DNA of 64,000 nt from the NCBI GenBank assembly GCA_026874595.1, contig CM049316.1:28133339-28197338 (forward strand), read 5' to 3'. This document shows positions 60,501-64,000 of this stretch, piece by piece. The notes beneath the pieces are model-generated. The model made no database searches, had not been told where the DNA came from, and saw nothing but the letters and a program-made list of their open reading frames with translations. This stretch comes from Sipunculus nudus. Its lineage: Eukaryota > Annelida > Sipuncula > Golfingiida > Sipunculidae. The position numbers and the translations under genes were made by a program. Each line of letters starts with the position of its first letter. Position 1 is the stretch's first letter.

Positions 60501-62770
60501 AGAGCCACATGAGCTCCACACCTACATGCAGGTCCAAGAGGTTTTGCTGAATTACTACAAACAGATATTTCACATTCTCTTACTTTTCACATATATAAAA
60601 CAAAGGACCCATGGGTAACGGTGCTCAGCTGATATTTGTAAAATTTCAGCAAATGCAAAATTTACTTAATTCTTTTGTTATTGTTTATATATATATATAA
60701 ATATTAACATCTGAAAAGCTAAGGGGGAATGACCCTGCTTTTTGGTAATACAATCAAGTTCTAAATATAAGGTTGCCACACTAATTCTCTGAACTGATTG
60801 CCGTGAAAAAAAAATAAAGTTATTTGAGATACTGTGTTGCATAGGAAATTGCGAATTATGAAATATTAACAGATGGACAGACAGGTGGACAGAAAGGACT
60901 GATAATTTTATTTCACTTTCTACTGAGGCAGTGAAATAATGATTTTATATTTTTAATAAACCCTAATTTATTACAGCATATCCACTTTTGGCAGGGAAAA
61001 TAATGATTTATTAAATGAATAATTGTTATTATATTCAACTTTTTAATTTTACAAATGTTATAAATTTGCAATATTAAAAAAATATGAAAATATGTTAAAT
61101 CAGAATTATAAGTTGCATCATTATTTATTTATTAGTTTGGCTCATATCATGTTAAATTATGCATATACATATATATTATTATTTTTTTAATCACAAAATG
61201 TTTAAACTGAATTTGAAAGAACATATATTTTTAAGATAAAATCACTTTAAAAACATGCCACAATGTGTCATACTTGATTATTCCTTGGATCACTATTCCA
61301 ACACAGTTTTGTACATTAGATTTTTCAGTTTAATGTAAATGCATAATTTTATTAACTTGAGTTAAAGATTTATTAAAATAGATTCCCCTTTTCAAATCAG
61401 GTATATACACTGTTGGTTGGATGAGGAAGAAATATTGTCATTAAGCTAATGATTATCTCAACTTTAATTTAACACTGATATTTATTATTCAAATTCACAC
61501 GTTAAAAACAGAATACAAACAGTTATATCAAATCTGCTCACCTGTCATGTGGAGTGACATTAAACCAGAGACTGTACTCATCATGACAACTGTGAAGGTC
61601 AACTGTCTGACCCTTAGTGATCTCTAGTGGCTGTTCAGGGTAATACACAGCCTGCATCCAGTGATCCCGCCACTGAAACAAAAACACCACCAACATTCAG
61701 AGGTACAGCTCTCTACACATATCTGGACAAGTGAATATTAACCATCATGCATTTAAGGTAATAGGCACTTCTTCTTCTGTTTAAATGCCTTTTATACTTT
61801 TTCCAAAACAGACAGCACTACTGATATGAAACTTTATCAACAGGCTATCCTTTTTTTTCAGCCAAACATTTTCTTTATTTAACACATGTTGTTTCCCTGA
61901 GTGATATTGTTACACTCCTCAGTTAGCACAGTGAAACCTGTGTTATAAGACCACCCTTGGGACTGGCCAAAGGTGGCCTTAATTCACAGGTAGATATTAT
62001 AAAGGTCTGTTATAATCAAAGTGAGAGCTTTCAGTTCACTCAAGGGTGGTCATAATAGACAGGTGGTCTCATTAAAAAGGTGGTCTTTCAGACAGGTTCT
62101 ACTGCATAATATATAATTATTCTTGATATTCTTGATTATTACAGGAAAATAATATAAATGATTTCATTCATTTATAATACCAGTCACTTAATATGCCACA
62201 CAACAGGCATAGATATGGTAAATGAGACACAAAATACTATAAACAAAAGTTCACCTGTTTAGATAGGGTGTCTTATATAGCTTATCCATGAAGGTTTTAT
62301 TTTCATGATAATTTCCCTGTTGCCCATATCACAATTTGAAACCCTCAAGAAGAAAAAAGGCAATCACAGTATTCTGGCTGTTATACACTGAAGTTTACAT
62401 TTTCTAAGACAACATGAAAGGTACCACAAATGCATTTTATTCATATATAATAGGAATAAGTTGTATGATCATTTTCAGTGATTGAAAAATATAAAACACC
62501 AATGTTTGATTGTTAACAGATTATTTTATGTACCATTTATTAGCAGGAAATGGCACAGGACTATTATACACTTATATTATGCACACCTGGCATTCCTCAG
62601 GCTTTGGATGTGCCCAGAGTGGAGCACAGCTGAGACTAATTTTCCCCTGATGATCCATGATGAGGTCCCACCACATAAACACGGCGTGACACGTCCCATC
62701 ATTCTGGGCCTTAAAAGAGTTAATGCTGTGTCGCTTAAATGCTGTCTCCGTCTTCCCTGTGTAGTCAAAG
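54345..62770 (-). CDS. PRMT7: Protein arginine N-methyltransferase 7, 3' eight exons (5' end outside window)
   Basis: Joined exons, 5' to 3': 62770-62587, 61672-61542, 60554-60431, 59813-59730, 57151-57014, 56720-56484, 55360-55200, 54597-54345. They encode the last 436 residues of a protein that is 692 residues in human. PRMT7 is the type III enzyme that makes only omega-monomethylarginine on histones, Sm proteins and other targets. It consists of two tandem methyltransferase modules. Seen here are the beta-barrel end of module 1 (MWWDLIMDHQGKI and WRDHWMQAVYYPE, the HW loop) and the whole catalytically degenerate module 2 (SDSVCLCVSDGSLLPLMAAK, VIEKRPEEVTDDDLEG, LLPWHNLYCWYVSR, GFDLILFDNLIQ, PLWEYPG, GIALWMDFEM). 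Introns are GT-AG and phases agree. The missing N-terminal exons with the active site lie beyond 64000. The cut is at the window edge, not a lesion. Confidence 0.95.
55200..55360 (-). CDS. PRMT7: PRMT7 exon with PLWEYPG
   Basis: GAINQVDAVVEPQPLWEYPG through LTSEGYIPFC, then TG of a split Trp codon; donor CTG|GTAAGA. PLWEYP is diagnostic for PRMT7. Confidence 0.94.
55600..55935 (+). repeat. Interspersed repeat with poly-C, PRMT7 intron
   Basis: TGTTTGTTCATAACATAACT, GGACTGGGCCAATGGAGGAC and TTTTGGGTGTGGATCAAG match 30935-31215. A poly-C run at 55866-55893 is inside. Confidence 0.55.
56484..56720 (-). CDS. PRMT7: PRMT7 exon, module 2 LLPWHNLYCWY
   Basis: IDLFLSEPYFSSSLLPWHNL at the degenerate double-E loop, then FEDLWKIRAPVKNCQGFDL. 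Only one acidic residue of the double-E loop remains, as expected of the inactive second module. 79 codons; donor CAG|GTAAGT. Confidence 0.96.
57014..57151 (-). CDS. PRMT7: PRMT7 exon, module 2 post-I motif
   Basis: VYVIESSPSCQNLLKKFVAK through VIEKRPEEVTDDDLEGNQ, 46 codons. Glu in VIESS is the post-I acidic residue. Acceptor TTTTTTTCAG, donor CAG|GTAGAA. Confidence 0.95.
57304..57447. mobile_element. Pogo-like MITE copy 4 (degraded), PRMT7 intron
   Basis: Internal TAATAAGACCACCTTGGG and CAGGTGGTCTTACAG match the family. Termini are eroded (CTGTGGAAGCTGTG and GGTTCCCCTG). Confidence 0.55.
57523..58014. repeat. GACCCATGGGTC-family repeat, PRMT7 intron
   Basis: Starts ACAAGGGACCAATGGGTCA and ends around GACAGGTGAGC, with GGACGGCTGGACACCCAGAC inside. 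Start region matches 60601 onward. Confidence 0.5.
59730..59813 (-). CDS. PRMT7: PRMT7 exon, module 2 nucleotide-fold start
   Basis: 28 codons, VIKSDSVCLCVSDGSLLPLM and AAKFGAKQ: degenerate motif I of the second Rossmann fold. Phase 0 at both ends; donor CAG|GTATTG. Confidence 0.94.
59870..60054. mobile_element. Pogo-like MITE copy 5, PRMT7 intron
   Basis: CAGTGGTACCTCCACAATTA at the left and GGGGTTCCACTA at the right, with internal TGGTCCTAA and TGTGGTCACAATTG. Contains a poly-G run of about 14. Confidence 0.55.
60431..60554 (-). CDS. PRMT7: PRMT7 exon, inter-module linker
   Basis: NSAKPLGPACRCGAHVALSR, then SRLGMMSDPRRVSLYSDMLQ. CxCGAH and the GMMSDPRR helix correspond to the linker and start of module 2. 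Donor CGG|GTAACT. Confidence 0.93.
60601..60930. repeat. GACCCATGGGTC-family repeat, second PRMT7 intron copy
   Basis: Starts ACAAAGGACCCATGGGTAAC, then GCTCAGCTGATATTTG and AGCTAAGGGGGAATG, paralleling the copy at 57523. Confidence 0.5.
61542..61672 (-). CDS. PRMT7: PRMT7 exon with WRDHWMQ segment
   Basis: WRDHWMQAVYYPEQPLEITK through DEYSLWFNVTPHD. This is the conserved HW loop and barrel strands of module 1. Donor ACAG|GTGAGC in phase 2. Confidence 0.95.
61929..62104. mobile_element. Pogo-like MITE copy 6, PRMT7 intron
   Basis: CAGTGAAACCTGTGTTATA to AGACAGGTTCTACTG, with AAGACCACCCTTGGG and AGGTGGTCTTTC inside; flanks are CA/CA, perhaps a mutated TA. Closest to copy 1. Confidence 0.7.
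62587..62770 (-). CDS. PRMT7: PRMT7 exon, end of module 1 barrel
   Basis: FDYTGKTETAFKRHSINSF through HAVFMWWDLIMDHQGKISLS and PLWAHPKPEECQ. The first base completes a codon from an exon outside the window. Acceptor TTCCACAG, donor CAG|GTGTGC. Confidence 0.94.
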
Positions 62771-63039
62771 CTGTGGAATTATAAATAACACATAAAATCA
62801 AAATGGTCCCATAATCACCTGAAAGGCAAGATGGTTGAATATCAATATAACCTCAGTGATGTGTTCTATACCCTTCACTATAGGCTCTGACATATGGAAT
62901 ATTTCTAGAGCTGCCAATATAAAACCTTGAATCCAAAAGACTTCATGATGACATAATATTTTTTGTATTGTTAGTTTCATTCTCATCCCATACCCAGCAC
63001 CACTTATTTAACATGGACCTAACTTTAAAAAATAACAAG

Positions 63040-64000
63040 GGACCTATGGGTCACTGTGCTCAGCTGACGTTAACCTTGAAGATAAAAATCTAAAATAATA
63101 TCAAATGGAGATAAAGTGTAAGAGGAAGAGGTAATAAAGGCCATGGTTGGTTTATATGATTGGTTTGTATTGATGAGCAAGAAATTGTTGCAAAAAATGT
63201 TTTGTGACCTGACCATGTGTTTCCTAATGTTGAAACTAAAGCATGTGAGCAGTTTGTGAAAAAATGATCTGTACTATTACCATGATCATTAGTTGGTTTT
63301 TCAATTAACTGTTGACATTTCAGTAGTTTACACATTTGTTCAATTGAATCTATTTTTTTGTATAATATATATTATTAAATATATATGTATTTTTTTATGA
63401 AATGTATACAGTTGAAATATAGCTAATTAACAACATAAAACAGGGCAAACAAAGCCTGATCTCAAATTCTGCTATGGCAGGAAAATAATGAACAAATCTT
63501 TGTATTAAATCCTCATTTTTTTATCACATCAATTATTTTCTAGTTTAAGTTTATATTTCTATACATTTCCAATTCAACATATATATCTGAATATAAAAGT
63601 TGATTCATAATTCTCAATTGCATCATCATAAATCTCAATCTTGTCAGATAACACCACATCATGCATACAAATGTTTATTTATTTTTTACCACAAAAATAT
63701 ATCTTTTAAATCTGCAAAACAATAAATATCTAAAAATAATACTTGATTTAGATTTCACAATTTTTAATTGTGTCTTTATTTATCCATAATGTGCTTCATA
63801 TTTTATAATAATTTAAGCATACTGATGGGTTCCTTTATATTTGTTAAAATCATTTAAAAGAAAATTGATTTCTTTAAAAATGCTACATTACACAACATTG
63901 CATCTTCTGGATTACACCTTGAATTATTTTTTCAAGGAAAATTTTTGCATATCAGAGTGGAAAGAGCATTACAATTAAGGAGATACAGTGAAAACAATAA
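63040..64000 (-). repeat. 1-kb interspersed repeat, copy 2, inverted (PRMT7 intron)
   Basis: Reverse-complement copy of 37799-38755; continues to, and may pass, the window end. The rest of 62771-64000 holds no PRMT7 exon that I can see. Confidence 0.85.

Overview
The window is animal nuclear DNA. It is AT-rich, intron-rich and full of interspersed repeats. Spliced genes with GT-AG introns and several short nonautonomous transposon families show this directly. Protein sequences are bilaterian. Short recurrent repeat ends built around GACCCATGGGTC, and a tRNA-derived SINE, suggest a lophotrochozoan, most likely a mollusc. That placement is an inference; no species can be named.

Three conserved genes could be rebuilt exon by exon.
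(1) A complete ZNF236-type protein lies on the minus strand (32564 down to 1465). It has 22 coding exons, about 1782 residues and 29 C2H2 zinc fingers. Its first intron is about 8.7 kb and ends in a roughly 4-kb tandem array of a 62-bp unit that abuts exon 2.
(2) A complete mevalonate diphosphate decarboxylase (MVD) lies on the plus strand (36345-48837). It has 12 coding exons and 395 residues. Its upstream region carries sterol-regulatory-element-like, CCAAT and E-box motifs.
(3) The 3' eight exons of PRMT7 lie on the minus strand (62770 down to 54345). They encode the end of the first methyltransferase module and the whole second module. The 5' part lies beyond position 64000.

ZNF236 and MVD are divergent, about 3.8 kb head to head. 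MVD and PRMT7 converge, about 5.5 kb tail to tail. The three proteins (nuclear DNA-binding protein, isoprenoid/sterol pathway enzyme, arginine monomethyltransferase) have no evident shared pathway, so this is an ordinary eukaryotic neighbourhood and not an operon.

Most of the rest is intron or intergenic DNA with mobile-element relics. These include two 1.1-1.5 kb DNA transposons with CCGT termini and TA target duplications, a six-copy pogo-like MITE family, a 268-bp foldback element, a tRNA-like SINE pair, a LINE C-terminal fragment, an LTR-like block, a 1-kb inverted repeat pair 25 kb apart, and many poly-C/poly-G tracts.

The points most worth a second look are the 62-bp array, which repeats an intron/exon junction about 65 times, the mirror-image order of finger modules in the ZNF236 protein, and the sterol-type promoter of MVD. 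No CRISPR, operon or prokaryotic system is present.
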